A stretch of 64,000 nucleotides of DNA from Caprimulgus europaeus (GCA_907165065.1 OU015525.1:31624037-31688036), one strand, 5' to 3'. Positions 1-12,705 are shown, numbered from the stretch's first letter. The notes: generated by a model not told the origin, from the letters alone. Made by a program: numbers and translations.

Positions 1-3000
1 TAAGGGTCAATGTCCTAATTAAAGTGAACCCATACCCAGCACCAGGAAGAGTTGTCTAGTGTGCCTGTGGAGCACGTCAGGTTTATGGTGTTCACTGCCT
101 CCTGGACCCCTAAATGTCAGGTTCAGGGACCTGGCCAGAGTACCACAAAGCTCCCTTCCAAGCCATGAACCCATCTTCTTTCCATGAAAGTGCTGTGTTC
201 AGTTGTTGTTTTGAACTAAAGTCAGGATGCAACCATGACACAGGGTTGGACCTTTGCTTGGCAAAATGCATCCATGCTTCACAATGCAAATTGAACTTTA
301 AGACACACAAGTCACCCAAGAGTTCGATTGCATTTTTAATATGGAATGTTTTCAATTTGGAGTTATGTAGCCAGAAATAAAGAGGTCATACAAGTTATAA
401 AGTGTAGATTACATAGATTTCAATAGGCTTGGGAAAGATGGATATGGTTGTATTGTACCAAAGAAGCTTTTGATAGCGTGCTTCTTCATCAAAGACAGAG
501 AACAGCTTTGAATACAGCCCGATTCAATGCAAAAATGCAATATGAAACTGGGGAGTACAAGAGCCAAAGCTCACTGGGAGTAAAACAGCAAACATAACCT
601 CAGCGCATAGTGGATATTTTAAGAAGGATTAATGTGTACCTTTATTATGAGAATAAGATATGAGCAAAGTAGTGGTGAAGAACAGTAGCTGTTAGAAAGA
701 GATGATAGATGAGTGCATAGGTATCATCAGGAAGTAGCAAAATCTACCAAAAAAACTTAGGAAGCAACTAAGTAAACCTGGATTGAGTTAGGTATAACTT
801 AACTCAGCTTAAGTGTACCTAAAAGTAACACACAGGCACTCCTCATTAAAAGGGTGATGAATCTAATAAACTTCCCAAAGAGTCAGTGCATACGCTCCAC
901 AGTATCCAACAACTGCCTGCCTGGGTTAAGTGGACAGCTGGTCCTGCGACAATTAAGGGAAACAACAGTTTTCCAGTGTTTCCTCATGACCTTGAAAGCT
1001 TCTAATATTCAATAAGGCCTTGAAGTACATTCCTGAAACCCTATGGTGAAACTCTCCAGTGTCACAGCTTCCCAAAGGAGTTTGGTAATAAACTGTTTGC
1101 AAAGAGCTACTTTAAAAATTTTGCTGTGCTTATCTGTATTTTTCACATAGTTTTGAGTTCTTAGAATTCAAAAGAGTTCTTAGAACCCTGAAATAAATCT
1201 ATCATGACTGAACTCAGAAACCACAAATTAAATAAATACATTCATTTGTGCCCTGCCCAGTCTGGCAGTGGTGCCATTTTCCTTAAGGGACTTAATACTT
1301 ATATATTCCACTTGTGATTTCTTTGGAGAATAACTCCTATAAAGTTTTTCCTCTTTCCCTATGCGGCTATCATCAGGAGTCAGACTGGATCTAAGCCAGA
1401 ATCACTTACAGAATGAGTACAATATTTTTTACTGGTTTCAGCTGAAATACAAGATCTCATGTATAATTTTCTATTCTTGTCCTTTGGCAGTATTTTGAAG
1501 AAAATTGTCTGAAAGGTTTGGCTATGAACTTTTTCCATAGTTAACATGAAAGAAAATTTTAAAGTTATGATACAATTATGTAAAAACAATAAAAAAAATA
1601 AAAACTTCATTGCCTGTAGCCTTGAACATAAAATAATATGCAGATAGACTGGTGCATTGTGTAACAATGAGAATTTAAGGCATTCTGTGGATGTATTTAC
1701 ATAAGTATTTCAAGTCAAATTAGTGCATTTTTAAGCAAAACAGTGTACAGCACACAACAGTCTTTGAGACCAAAAGCTGTATGCTTTTTGAGAGGAAATT
1801 AATTCAAAAGATGTACCACAGGTCTTATTCACTTCAGATGCTAATTTAGTCCCTCTAAAATAAAGTCCCTGAAACAAGTTCTGAGTGGATATATGCAGTA
1901 ACCAAAGCTTTCACAGTCTGCTCCTATTGTCCTGAACTAAAAGCTTAGAATTTTTTTCCTGCATAGAGAGGAAAATCACCGCTACTGCCACTTTCCACTA
2001 CCCGAAATCTACACTCTTCTTCTTTGTATAAGGAAATAACTTACTAAATTGGTACTGTGCTGAAGCTGGAGACATTCTTGTTTATCAAAAGCTTTCTGAG
2101 AACAGGCCACTCTGCACCCAAAAAGCTGTACCACATGAATTTTAGCTTCTGACTTGTACCTTGAGACATGTTTGTCTTGGCTTTAGAGAACTGTGTATCT
2201 TTACTTGTATTGAATTTGTACTGCAGCATTTCTGGCATTGTGGGATATTTTTGGTAAATAATTTAAATATTCTGCTTCAGAAGTCTGGGAAACATTTTAA
2301 GTTTTTAAGTTCAGGCAACCTATTGTGTACTTAAGAAATTATTCTTTGTTAGAACCAAAAGGAAGAGAGTTCCAGTTTTCTTCACATTACGGATCCATCA
2401 GAAGCTTGTATGGTTTTAAATGCATAATTAATTGCTTTTTCTACAGTCCCAGCAGCTGTCTCGTGAAATCATAATGTGATTTTTTTCTGCTTTTGTTTCA
2501 TTTTATTACTGTTTGGCAAAGGTTGTCGTGTTTGAGTCGTGTCAGTATAAAGTGCACTTCTACAATTATAGCCTTTGTCCTTCTGCTGTAAATGTTTATA
2601 CAAAACCACCTCAACAGATACTTCTGAGACCTGATGAGTAGATAGATGTAGTTCCAGGACAGCAGTGGGAATAGGGCTGAACATGGTTACCCACAACCCT
2701 GTTGGATGCAATGATACTACTGCCTTCATATATTGCCATGTATATTCAAATATGTGGGTGGCACTTTGCTGCAAATTAGACAAGATATTTATGGAAAGTA
2801 AGTGATAGATCCAGTAATGAAATATTCAGATTACAAGTCTGATTCCGCAGCTAGTTTGGAGGCATACAATTGACAGGGTGAAGAGAATAACTGATGGGGT
2901 TATCCGTCTTTCAGATGCCGAGATAAGATATTTGCCAGGGATTCCTTGGCTCTGTGACAAGCTGTCTATAATCTTCAATATCCTGCTAGCAGCTCTTTTC

Positions 3001-4973
3001 TGTCTCTTGCCAATGGATGCTCTGGGCAACTTTGTACTAACTCGAGACTGATCTTGGGAAAAGTTCTTTCTCAAAGAAGCCCAAGCACATAAAGCTTGCC
3101 AGGAAAGCAGGCAGAGGGGAGCAGGGAGGAGCTGAGCAGCAGAGGCCAAAGTTAAGTAATGGCTGCTGGACAGAGGATGCTCACTAACTGATCCCTGCAC
3201 CAGGAGCTGAAGCTGATCAGATTTCAGTAGCGGCAATGGAGAGAAAGTGTATTGCGAGCATCCCTGGAGGCTTCCACCTGGTGAAAAGCCTTGCAGTGCT
3301 CACTGCAGAAGGAAAACTGGGAGAAAGCTTACAGCCTTACATGGACACACATGCTTTTTTCACAAGAGAGAGACACCACTTCTTACCTAGAGCTAGGACA
3401 TATATTCTCTTCATGGCACTGAAAATTTGCACAGTGATTTACTACTTATCCCTGTGAGTAAGATGCCTTTTATGTTTACAAACAGCTTTCCTTTCAATTA
3501 AATCTGAATTTTGTTGTCAGAAAAATTATCCTTAATAGTCATTAAATACTAAACTGAGTGTAGTGAAACAACTTGCAGACTCCTCAGCTGATTTTTATCC
3601 ATTTAAAATTTCAAGCAAATAAGAAGAACCAGCATAGTTTGATAATTTATTCTTCTTGCCTGATCAACAGCCTATGTATAAAACTTTCCAACAGACAGAA
3701 AATTCTTTGATTATAACTCTTCAACACTGTTAATCTCCCAAATTAAACTGTGTCTATGCGAAGATGTCTCATCCCCTTGGGCACTATTTATCATAATAAA
3801 AATTAAATATAAGCTTAGCTTACAATAGGCCCATAAATTGAACTGCCTGTTAGATACTTTATGTCCCATTGATTATGAACCTGTTCACAATCCTGCCTTT
3901 AATTACTAAAATGTATCACTTCAAATTTTTACTGAATTTGCATGTTTAAAATATTGTTTGATGTATGTATAACTCTGGGAACAAGCTTAACTGCATCTTA
4001 AGTTGAGAGAATCCATAATAAATTGTTTCTATTTATTTCAAACAAAATCAGAACTTCTTCTGCCTCCCTAAAATCTGATACAAACACCTATGGATCTTGT
4101 CATATGAAAAACTGGACTTTCCACCATCTGTTTCTGCCAGTTATATATTTTGAGTGCTATCTCATGTCTCCATTAAACATTTGTTCTGAAAATAACATGA
4201 GCGTAATAGGCTTTTAAAAACCTTGGGCTGAAATGAAACATTCTGGTTGATGTATTTTTACTGTCATTTTAGCTTGGGTTGAGTTTACCCTTGAGACTGA
4301 ACTCTCTAAACAATCCTCATTCAGATTTTAACCCTCCAGACACTCAACCAGTTTGGCATGTGGGGAAGGGTAAATGCATGATGGGTGCTGTCTCCACAGG
4401 CCCTGGGGACACAGGCCATGATGAATAGGAACCCACACTCAGATGTATAAAAAACTGTATAAAATAAACCCGTTGGGTCCTGTTGTTGTCAATGTGCCTT
4501 ATTTGGTGATAGTGATTCTATGCCGCTCATTACAATGATCTTTTCCCCAGTGCTTGCTAAATTACCTGTTGTTATGTGAAATATATGTCATAAAGACAAA
4601 TGTCAACCCACAGATGTCCAGGAACACTGCATTAATATGAACATTTATTGTGATGTTACTACTTTACAGAGGATAATACTGCAGAACTTAAATTTGAGAG
4701 GAAGAATCCCATTTCCCATTACGGGAACTAAGCCATACATTGTAATTTTTTTGTAATGAAGCATATGGACCATGGCTTTCCGAAGAAGCTAAGGAGAATA
4801 CAGTCTAGCCTGTAAAGCTAGTTAGACTCCCCAAAATACATGGTCCCAAGCTTCCTTTTTTGTGTGAATCCCACACTTTTCCTATTCAGCCACCTAAATA
4901 CCTTTATGTCAAAAAGCCATTAAGAGTCTGTCTGTGAGCCACTGAAATTCAATGACATCTGGAAATCTGATTG
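1..4973. other. Unique AT-rich DNA, no gene recognised
   Basis: I see no recognisable gene, RNA or transposon here. Open frames up to about 136 codons occur on both strands, for example around 110-380 and 2826-3236. They overlap each other in antisense, lack domains and lack convincing splice sites, so they look like chance frames. The base composition is AT-rich and CpG-poor, as expected for intergenic or intronic vertebrate DNA. Confidence 0.6.
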
Positions 4974-5128
4974 CAGTGTGATCTAGTGGATGAAGCTCAG
5001 AGCCAGGAGCTTACAAATCCTGGCTGCTCATTCAATTTTGCTGCAGACATATTGCCTATCATTAGGCAAGCTATTTAAATGCCATGACCTGTTTTGCCAT
5101 GCTGCACTAATGGAAGCAATAAATACCA
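4974..5128 (+). repeat. MIR-like ancient tRNA-derived SINE relic
   Basis: The order of motifs follows the MIR core on the plus strand. A 'tagtggatgaagctcagagc' block matches the tRNA-derived part, followed by 'caaatcctggct'. A degenerate 'attaggcaagctatttaaat' then matches the 'ttgggcaagttacttaacc' section. A CTGTTTTGCCAT segment stands in for the 'cagtttcc.catctg' segment, and an 'aataaatacc' end follows. The copy is heavily diverged with small deletions, as expected for an insertion that predates birds. I matched it by eye from knowledge of the family, so the subfamily is not assigned and the borders are approximate. Confidence 0.55.
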
Positions 5129-8100
5129 TGGAACCCTACTAATTAGAGCACCATGCAGACTCACTGTTGGTCAGGCTTGTGAAAGTTTGCTGTACTGCAG
5201 CTAGTAGCAAATACATATCCTTCAAATATGCTACAGATTTTTCCAGTGAAAATTAGCTCTTTTATGTTAGATGAAACAAAATAAGCAATAGTTTTCAAGT
5301 GCTTGTAATAAATATATTTCTTAGGATAATCACTGTAGATAACACAGAAGTTAATGGTGAGAGAACTCAATTAATTTACATTAGTCAAAATCCAGAATGG
5401 CAAGGCTTCTCTGTGTCTTAACTGCTGGGTATTCTGAATTTTAGCAAGTTAATACATTCTGTAAAGCAGAATGGCATATAATTTTCTATCCAGCAGCTTG
5501 TCTAATATTTTTATGCAAATACCACAATTAGGAGTAGGCCCAGTGAACACGAACACTTCTAATTACTTCTATATTGTCATGTGATTTAAACCAGAATCTT
5601 CTGTTTAGTATTAACGCATATTTCAAATTATAGCACACCCTGTTTAGCTGTTTTAGCAGCTTTAATATGGTTTACAAAGGAAATAGAAATCATAAAGGTG
5701 TCATATGCTGGATATTTGCAACTTAGTCATAGATGTCGTGTAAGGCTGTAGATAGGATACACACCCCCACACACTCCTCCTCAGCTTTACTTTTTCAAAC
5801 TCTTTCTCTAGCAAGGTCAATGTCCTGCAGATCCGAGACTGCTGCCGCTGCTCACAGTCATGTCACCTTTAACCTTTGTTTTTCCATCCATCACATCAGG
5901 CTCTTTGTCTTCTTGTACTTAGTTTATTAGATTTATAGGGCAGGGACCATCTCTCTTTCATTCTGCATTCTCTAAACCCAGTGAAGCCTGATATATTGTA
6001 AGTTTCTAAGTCACATTCACCACTTAAATGCCATTTATATGTTGTTGCTAACTGCTCATATGTCATAAATTTCCATCTTTGTAAAGTAATGCCATTAATC
6101 AGGGCATAGTAATCTAGATTAAATCACAGTTAAGGACAAGGTTGTTACATCCTAATGTTGCAATTTCCTGTTTGAATACAAAATCTCTCCTTTTTTTTTT
6201 CTGTGCAAGTATGGGCAAAATCATTTCTGTTTTGCAGCCAGGAAGACTTCTTAGCATTGAGGCTGGGTTGATAAGGACTTACAGCATGCATGAGCCTGGT
6301 GGGGCAGTGAGGGATGAAGGCAGACCGTTCTGGCCCCTTGCTCCTGCTGGGAGGATGCAGGGTGGTACCTGGGCAGGACCCAGGCCCGATGCAGAGCCCG
6401 AGTAGAGCTGTTGGGAGCTGCAGTATCCCTCTGCATGGCGCTGGCAATGCTTCTGCTTCACAGCTTTCTGAAGGGTGCTGTGACCCCTGGGTAATGGCTT
6501 TTATCCCCACGGATCTACTTTGGAGGGGGAGGCAGGAGGCAGGGCAGGGTATGCTAAACCTTAAGTCTCAATTTTTTCTTAAGAATAATATATCTACACA
6601 AGAAGACATACATTACTTTTCTCTCCAAAGCAAGGACAAAGACTATTTCTAGAGTGTTAGAGTGCTATTACCATGTAAAATCTGTTTGCCAGCCTTCCTA
6701 AAATGTTGGTAGTCTCACCACAGTTCCCAGTGGTTAATGGCTGCGTGACAAAAACGTTACAGAAGTTGGCAATGGGCTGGCAGCACATTAGAAGAAGGCC
6801 AGGGGCTGTCTGCCATCTCAGAAGGTTGGCTGTCCATTTAAGCCTGTTTGTGGCTCTTTAGCACTCTGTCATCCTCAGCTGCACTAGGGCCTGTTCGTGG
6901 ACACAGGCTCAGTGTCTCCAGCTCCATCATTCTAGTTACCTCCCATAACCACTACCACAGAGAACCGAGCATCCTGCTCACCATCTCTTTTACAAAAAGC
7001 TCAGCTAGAAAGAGGATTGCAGGATGAGGCTCGTTTAAAGCTGATGTTGACATGTCTTAGTTATATATGTTTCATGGCTTCTGCTGGATGTTCCATCCCC
7101 ACCACAGCCTGATCTCCAACATCACCCCTTACTCTCTACTGCAACACATGCACATGTGTCACAAAGATAAGCACTCTGAAACCAGCATTCCTGTGAAATT
7201 CAAGGTGAATGCAAACAGAATCTCTGGTGCCAAATTCATAACTTAAACCATGTACAGTCCTGCTGAATTAATTGCATCTGAGTCTCTGCATAAAAAATAA
7301 TCTAATTTTAAAGAAATCCAATTAATTATTCAAGATAGTATGCTATTATTATGTCATTACTTCATTTGCATGCTTTTATAAGTTTGTACTGTCATAATTT
7401 CTCATGTTTATGGCTTAAGATTAAATTTTTTGATGAATTGTGTATAATATGGGCAATAGTCACTGTGTGGATAAGGAAATGTACTGATTAAGAACTAATG
7501 AAAAAGTAGACAAAATGACTGTCAGATCTATGTGAGTAGTATTTTGAGATGGCTTAATTTTCATACTCTATTACATTATCTATGTAGAATATAAACATTC
7601 CTTAATTTACATTAAGACTTTAAATTAGAGATTTGAATACAGAGAACTAAAATTATCCATCATGATATACGTATACACACATAAAAATTAATTTACAGAT
7701 ATTTTGCAATTAACAAACTTTCAGGGGCTGAAATTTTAAAAACTCTCAACTCTGGTCAAGTTAAATTATGACTGCAATAAAAGCTGAGTTAAATTCATGA
7801 AAACAGTACACAGCAATTGCATTCAGTAGGTCCTAAATATGCTCTATAGTGATACTAGGATATATTTTGTTCTTTTAGTGTTTATAAGGAGATTTAGATG
7901 ACCTTCATGCTGTAGCACACATTGCTAACAAAACAATATATACAGAGGTTTGGCCACTGTTTACTCATTGTTTTAATTGATACAGTAAAACAGATAGCTA
8001 TGAACCAAAGAAGTGATGGGGAATATTTCCAGGGAAGGAAGTCCGTTTGTACCTGGTGCAGGCATCAAGATTTGGCCTAAATCAGCCAGTGATTCCCAAC

Positions 8101-8316
8101 AGTCCCAAGCACAGCTCAGGAAATTAAACCAGTCACTCCCAATAGGGAATTTGGCTATGACCACCCTTTTTTGGACAGTCCTACAATATACACTTAGGCC
8201 TTTCCTTGGCAGTTGGACTCCAAGCCAGGCATGGCATGATTACGTACTAACATAGATGGATCCATATGGTTCATGAAGAAACAGAGCAAAAAAAAAAAAG
8301 TCTTAAACAGAAAATC
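5129..8316. other. Unique DNA with a GC-richer patch, no gene recognised
   Basis: This is mostly AT-rich unique sequence. Between about 6297 and 6560 the sequence turns GC-rich, with G-rich runs such as those at 6521-6546, and short overlapping frames of up to 121 codons open on both strands. None shows a domain, and the patch has few CpG dinucleotides, so it is not a clear CpG-island promoter. It could be part of an old unrecognised repeat. Nothing else is supported. Confidence 0.5.
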
Positions 8317-8336
8317 CAGCACAAGTTCTTGTGCTG
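8317..8336. repeat. Short perfect inverted repeat (hairpin)
   Basis: A 9-bp arm (CAGCACAAG) is followed by a 2-base spacer TT and its exact reverse complement (CTTGTGCTG). A poly(A) run of about 12 lies roughly 20 bases upstream. It is too short for a precursor microRNA and has no associated gene, so it is recorded only as a possible cruciform site. Confidence 0.5.
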
Positions 8337-10280
8337 TCAAATCTGATTTTACTGTAAGCACCTTTGGTTTGATATTTTATTTAAAAAACTTAATTTCTGG
8401 AGATAAGTGATTTAAATCTAGCTCGCCTTTGAAAAGCGTCTTGACAATTCTTTGTTATTTTATTTTTACTTTAATAGTAATTTTTATTATAGTGGAGGGA
8501 GGGTGTGTTTGCAGACAGCAGCTTCATACTACAACCTAAACTAATACTAGCATCAGTTTTTTGGAGAAAGCCAGTACCACGCTGCAGCTGAATAAGATCA
8601 CTTAACACTAGCCATCCACGGCACTGTTAACTCAGGAAAGAGATTTCCTGTCACAGGCATCAATTTGATCTTTAGCTTCACTTTTTATGAAGTGTCTCCA
8701 GAGCAAACCCATTGGAAGCCTCCAGAAAAACTTCTGTTAGACCACAGAATCAGAGAAAGGAACTATAAAAAGAAAACCAAAGACCTGTCTAGCCTTTGAA
8801 TGGACTTCCATTGACTTTAAAAACCAGATCCTGATTTGTGATTTCTTCTGGGTTCTTAAAAAAAAACCTCACTTGAATTCAGTTCTTGACCTTAAGGGAA
8901 GTGTGATTTTTACAGCAAAAATTGCTAAGGAGTTTTGATGTTCTGACTGACAAACATCAGCATATACTGATGGGCAGTGGGATCTCTCCCATGAGGTATT
9001 GTACAGTAAAAGCTAAAAGGTGAAAAGTGAGCTTGCAGTAAGAATATGATGTTTCTTATGGTGACATACAAAATAAGCTTTAAATTGATGTATTTTGAAT
9101 GTTGATGCTTTATGGTATGAGAAGTGTGTGAAAATAAGATTGCTGTTTTAATCATATCTTTGACTGGCTTTTCCCAAAATTATACTAGCAATAAAGATGT
9201 AAGTTGCAAAGAATCAATTTTAGCCCCATGTTTTATGCTGACCCTTCCTGACACCTGAGCTTCTGCAGTATTAGAAGCTGACATTATTAGTTGTTCAGCT
9301 CTATCAAACTGGAAATTTCACCTTATTAAAATGCAGTTGCTATGGAAACACCATAGTTCTGTGATTTTTGCTTGCAGGAGGTATAGAAAAAATCTTAGTA
9401 CCAATATACAAGTCAATGCACATCATTTTAAAAGACTTTCTTGGTGCTCTGATGCTTTTAAAATGAAAAAATACCAATAGGAAATGTAAGCTGTAGCACT
9501 TTATCTTAATATACTGGAAGAGTGAAAGACACTTTTCAACAATAATCTTGGATACATACCATAGAGAAATAATAGCTAGACAGAGACTGTTTCCAAAATT
9601 GCAATTTTTTAATTAAAGTTGACACGTCTAAAGGCCCAACCTCTTTCTCTTTTTTATTAATACTTTCTTATATCATTTGAATATTTTTATTTCAACAGCT
9701 TTGTCCTTGGGGTTTGAAAGCCTCTCTGCTTTCTTGAGAACTCTGAAAAAGTTGCCTTTCAAATGTGTATCATGCTATCATCTTTCATGACAAGGGAAAG
9801 GGGCTTTCATAGTTGATAATGAAACACAAAAACTGATAAGCCATGTGCCTAGGAAGTCTCAAGTGAGCAGGAAATCAAATCATTCATGCAAAACTGCAGA
9901 CTAACCTTCATTCACTTCATCATGTTAGCATTATTTGTTTTATTGACATTTTTGGTCTAGTTTTATTTTCTTAGTTGATCTTCTGTCATTTAGGACAGAA
10001 ATATTTATTCACCTTATCATATTCTTTACTTTAGAAATATGCAAAAATTGGAAGAAGACATCACAGAATTGGTCAGTCATCATCGCTGATGCATGAGAAC
10101 TGGACTAAAGGCTGGACAGCTAAGGTTTTATTCACAGCTCTAGCACAGATTTTCTGGATATGTAGTGACACTAGGGGACATGTCGTGTGTAAGAGGAAAT
10201 GTTTGTGTGGACAATCTTCACCTGTGATGCTTTGGATACTGCGGTGGGAAGCCATTTCCTGAAGTGTTCCCCTTTCCTCA
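8337..10280. other. Unique AT-rich DNA, nothing recognised
   Basis: I see no gene, RNA or mobile element in this stretch. The longest frames (about 60-76 codons near 8925-9155 and 10073-10255) are short, lack domains and fit chance. Confidence 0.55.
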
Positions 10281-10555
10281 TGTGCTGGTTTCAGCTGGGA
10301 TAAAGTTAATTTTCTTCATGGTAACTGATATGGGGCTATGTTTTGGCTTTGTGCTGAAAACAGTGTTGATAATGCAGAGATATTTTTGTTACTGCTGAGC
10401 AGTGCTTACACAGAGTCAAGGCCTTTTCTGCTTCTTACCCCACCCCGCCAGTGAGGAGGCGGAGGGTACACAAGAAGTTGGGAGGGGAACAACTGGGACA
10501 GCTGACCCCAACTGATCAAACGGATATTCCATACCATATGATGTCATGCCCGGCG

Positions 10556-10561
10556 TATAAA
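10556..10561 (+). promoter_or_regulatory. LTR TATA box
   Basis: TATAAA sits about 275 bases into the LTR and about 183 bases before its poly(A) signal, the usual U3/R arrangement. It marks the retroviral promoter of this solo LTR. Whether it is still active cannot be told from sequence. Confidence 0.6.
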
Positions 10562-10743
10562 GCTGGGGGAAGAAGAAGGAAGGGGGGGATATTTAGAGTG
10601 TTGGCATTTGTCTTCCCAAGTAACCATTATGTGTGATGGAGCCCTGCTCTCCTGGAGATGGCTGAACACCTGCCTGTCAATGGGAAATAGTGAATGAATC
10701 CTTTGTTTTACTTTGCTTGTGCATGTGGCTGTTTGCTTTACCT

Positions 10744-10749
10744 ATTAAA
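10744..10749 (+). promoter_or_regulatory. LTR poly(A) signal
   Basis: ATTAAA lies in the R region of the solo LTR, immediately before the conserved 'ctgtctttatctcaa' block typical of this family. Confidence 0.6.
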
Positions 10750-10863
10750 CTGTCTTTATCTCAATCCACAAGTTTTCTCATTTTTGCCCTTTCGATTCTC
10801 TTCCCCAGGAGTAAGCAAGTGGCTGTGTGGTGCTTTGTTGCTGTCTGAAGTAAAACCACAACA

Positions 10864-11424
10864 CCTTACCACTGATTTCTGTGGGGCCACCTCAGAGAGC
10901 TAATGCAGAGTGGCTGCTCCTCCCCTCCAGGAAGAGGCTGCTGGTGGGATAGAACTGAGCTGGCGAGGCTGGGGTAGCAGTTGTCTTTTGTGGGACAGGT
11001 GGAGGAGCATGGGCAGGGAGAGAGTCCTCTTCCCACTCTGCTTATCGATTTGCCACCAGTGCTCCCATCCCTCTCCTTCATGCAGTCATGCCCCCCTGGC
11101 TCATCAAGTCTGCCTGTAAAACACAGGGCAGCAAATGAGCCTGGATGGTAGGGGATTCAGAACAGCAGTCCCACATCAGTGCTTCAGTAGTCTGCTCTGC
11201 ATTTAGACATGTACACCAGGACATCATTTTTCAAGTTATAATTGTCAGCAGCCCAAGGCAACAAACAAATTAGAAACAGCTATGATGGGGCTCAGTGGAA
11301 GGGAAGGAAAGTAGCAGAAAGAATACTAGATGTGTGAAGGTTTTGTGTTTTGTGCAGCAAAACCAGCCTACAGGGCCATCTAAGCAATAGGAGAAATTCA
11401 GAAGAAGGTACATTCAAGCAGGAG
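10864..11424. other. Short unique spacer between LTR and CR1
   Basis: This roughly 560-bp segment separates the first solo LTR from the long CR1. Moderately GC-rich overlapping frames of about 70 codons occur on both strands at 10866-11119. They show no domain and I do not regard them as genes. Confidence 0.5.
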
Positions 11425-12705
11425 AATCATAGAATCGTAGCATGGTTAGGGCTGGAAGGGACCTTAAAGATCATCTAGTTTCAACCCCCCTGCCATGAGC
11501 AGGGACACCTTCCACTAGACCAGGTTGCTCAAAGCCTCATCCAACCTGGCCTTGAACACTTCCAGGGACAGGACATCCGCAACTTCCCTAGGCAACCTGT
11601 TCCAGTGCCTGACCACCCTCACAGTGAAGAATTTCTTTCTAATATCCAATCTAAACCTACCCTCTTTCAGCTTAAAGCCATTTCCCCTTGTCCTGTCATT
11701 AACTGCCTTTGTGAGAAGTCCTTCCCCAGCTTTCCTGTAGGCCCCTTCAGGTACTGGAAGGCCACTATTAGATCTCCCTGGAGCCGTCTCTTCTCGAGTC
11801 TGAACAGCCCCAACTCTCTCAGCCTGTCCTCATAGGAGAGGTGCTCCAGCCCTCGGATCATCCTCGTAGCCCTTCTCTGGACTCGTTCCAACTGGTCGAT
11901 GTCTCTCTTGTGTTGGGGGCTCCAGAATTGGACACAGAACTCCAGGTGGGGTCTTACGAGAGCAGAGTAGAGGGGGAGAATCACCTCCCTCGACCTGCTG
12001 GCCACGCTTCTCTTGATGCAGCCCAGGATACAGTTGGCCTTCTGGGCTGCAAGTGCACATTGCTGGCTCATGTTGAACTTCTCATCCACCACCACTCCCA
12101 AGTCCTTCTCTTCGGAGCTGGCCTCAAGCCACTCATCGCCCAGCCTGTACTTGTGCTTGGGGTTGTCCCGACCCAGGTGCAGGACCTTGCATTTGGCCTT
12201 GTTGAACTTCACGACTTTGGCACAGGCCCAGCTCTCAAGCCTGTCAAGGTCCCTCTGGATGGCATCCCGTCCCTCCAGCGTGTCAACTGCACCACACAGC
12301 TTGGTGTCATCAGCAAACTTGCTGAGGGTGCACTCAATACCCCTGTCTGTGTCACTGACAAAGATGTTAAAGAGCACCGGATGCAAGACCGAACCTTGAG
12401 GGATGCCACTCGTTATCGGTTTCCACTCAGACTTTGAGCTGTTGACCACAACTCTTTGAGTGTGACCATCTATCTAGTTCCTTATCCACCGAGTGGTCCA
12501 TCCATCAAACCCATATGCTTCCAATTTGCAGATAAGAATGCCATGTGGAATGTTGTCAAACGCCTTTCACAAGTCCAGGTAGATGACATCAGCTGCTTTA
12601 GACTTGTCCACCAATGTTGTGACCCCATCATAAAAGGCCACCAGATTGGTCAGGCACGATTTGCCCTTGGTGAAGCCATGTTGGTTGTCACCAATTGCCT
12701 TGTAA
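11425..12705 (-). mobile_element. CR1 LINE, 5'-truncated, minus strand (about 1.28 kb)
   Basis: CR1 is a non-LTR retrotransposon that copies itself by target-primed reverse transcription. Read on the minus strand, this copy contains the C-terminal half of the CR1 reverse transcriptase frame, then the 3' tail ending in the CATAGAAT-type octamer seen at 11428-11435. The tail has the typical conserved text (AGGGACCTTAAAGATCATC on the plus strand). The 5' end stops within the reverse transcriptase region near 12705, the usual truncation for CR1. It is the longest of the five CR1 pieces here and lies between two LTRs of opposite orientation to it. Confidence 0.95.
11667..12705 (-). pseudogene. Decayed CR1 ORF2 reverse transcriptase fragment
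   Basis: The longest intact stretch is 260 codons (12449 down to 11667). It shows the reverse transcriptase block GIPQGSVL at about residues 15-22 and the catalytic FADD motif at about 45-48 (FADDTKL, the CR1 form of YxDD). The C-terminal domain typical of CR1 follows, with [19 protein letters not shown] and a basic segment. It is not functional. Upstream homology continues to 12705 but is broken by in-frame stops at 12567-12569 (TGA) and 12474-12476 (TAG, at a position normally tryptophan). Near 11741-11746 a one-base loss in a G run shifts the frame, so the last 30 or so residues read out of the family frame. The N-terminal endonuclease and first RT blocks are absent because of 5' truncation. 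The start methionine at 12449 is internal, not a true start. Confidence 0.9.

Larger units (their letters stand above)
10281..10863 (+). mobile_element. Solo LTR of an ERVL-like endogenous retrovirus (583 bp)
   Basis: The element begins TGTGCTGGTTTCAGCTGGGA and ends CCACAACA, the TG...CA form of a retroviral LTR. This start, the internal 'ggatattccataccatatga' block and the 'ttaaactgtctttatctcaa' block match a solo LTR family I know as very common in neoavian genomes. A TATAAA box at 10556-10561 and an ATTAAA poly(A) signal at 10744-10749, in the correct order, give plus-strand orientation. The flanking 5-mers are CCTCA (10276-10280) and CCTTA (10864-10868), one mismatch apart, consistent with a decayed 5-bp target duplication as in class III elements. 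No gag, pol or env follows, so it is the product of LTR-LTR recombination. The part after about 10800 appears shortened relative to the family. Confidence 0.85.

Noticed and set aside
2821..3051. A 76-codon plus-strand open frame with a hydrophobic stretch, plus a 136-codon minus-strand frame over the same bases
   Set aside because: The hydrophobic run looks protein-like, but the upstream bases give no good splice acceptor, no family is recognised, and both strands are open at once, which points to chance composition.
6145..6652. Several overlapping frames of 60-121 codons in a GC-richer patch
   Set aside because: They overlap in four frames, have no domains, and simply reflect fewer stop codons in GC-rich DNA. 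The patch is not CpG-rich enough to call a promoter island.
11841..12437. A 198-codon plus-strand frame
   Set aside because: It is antisense to the CR1 reverse transcriptase frame and is open because of that coding strand, not as a gene.
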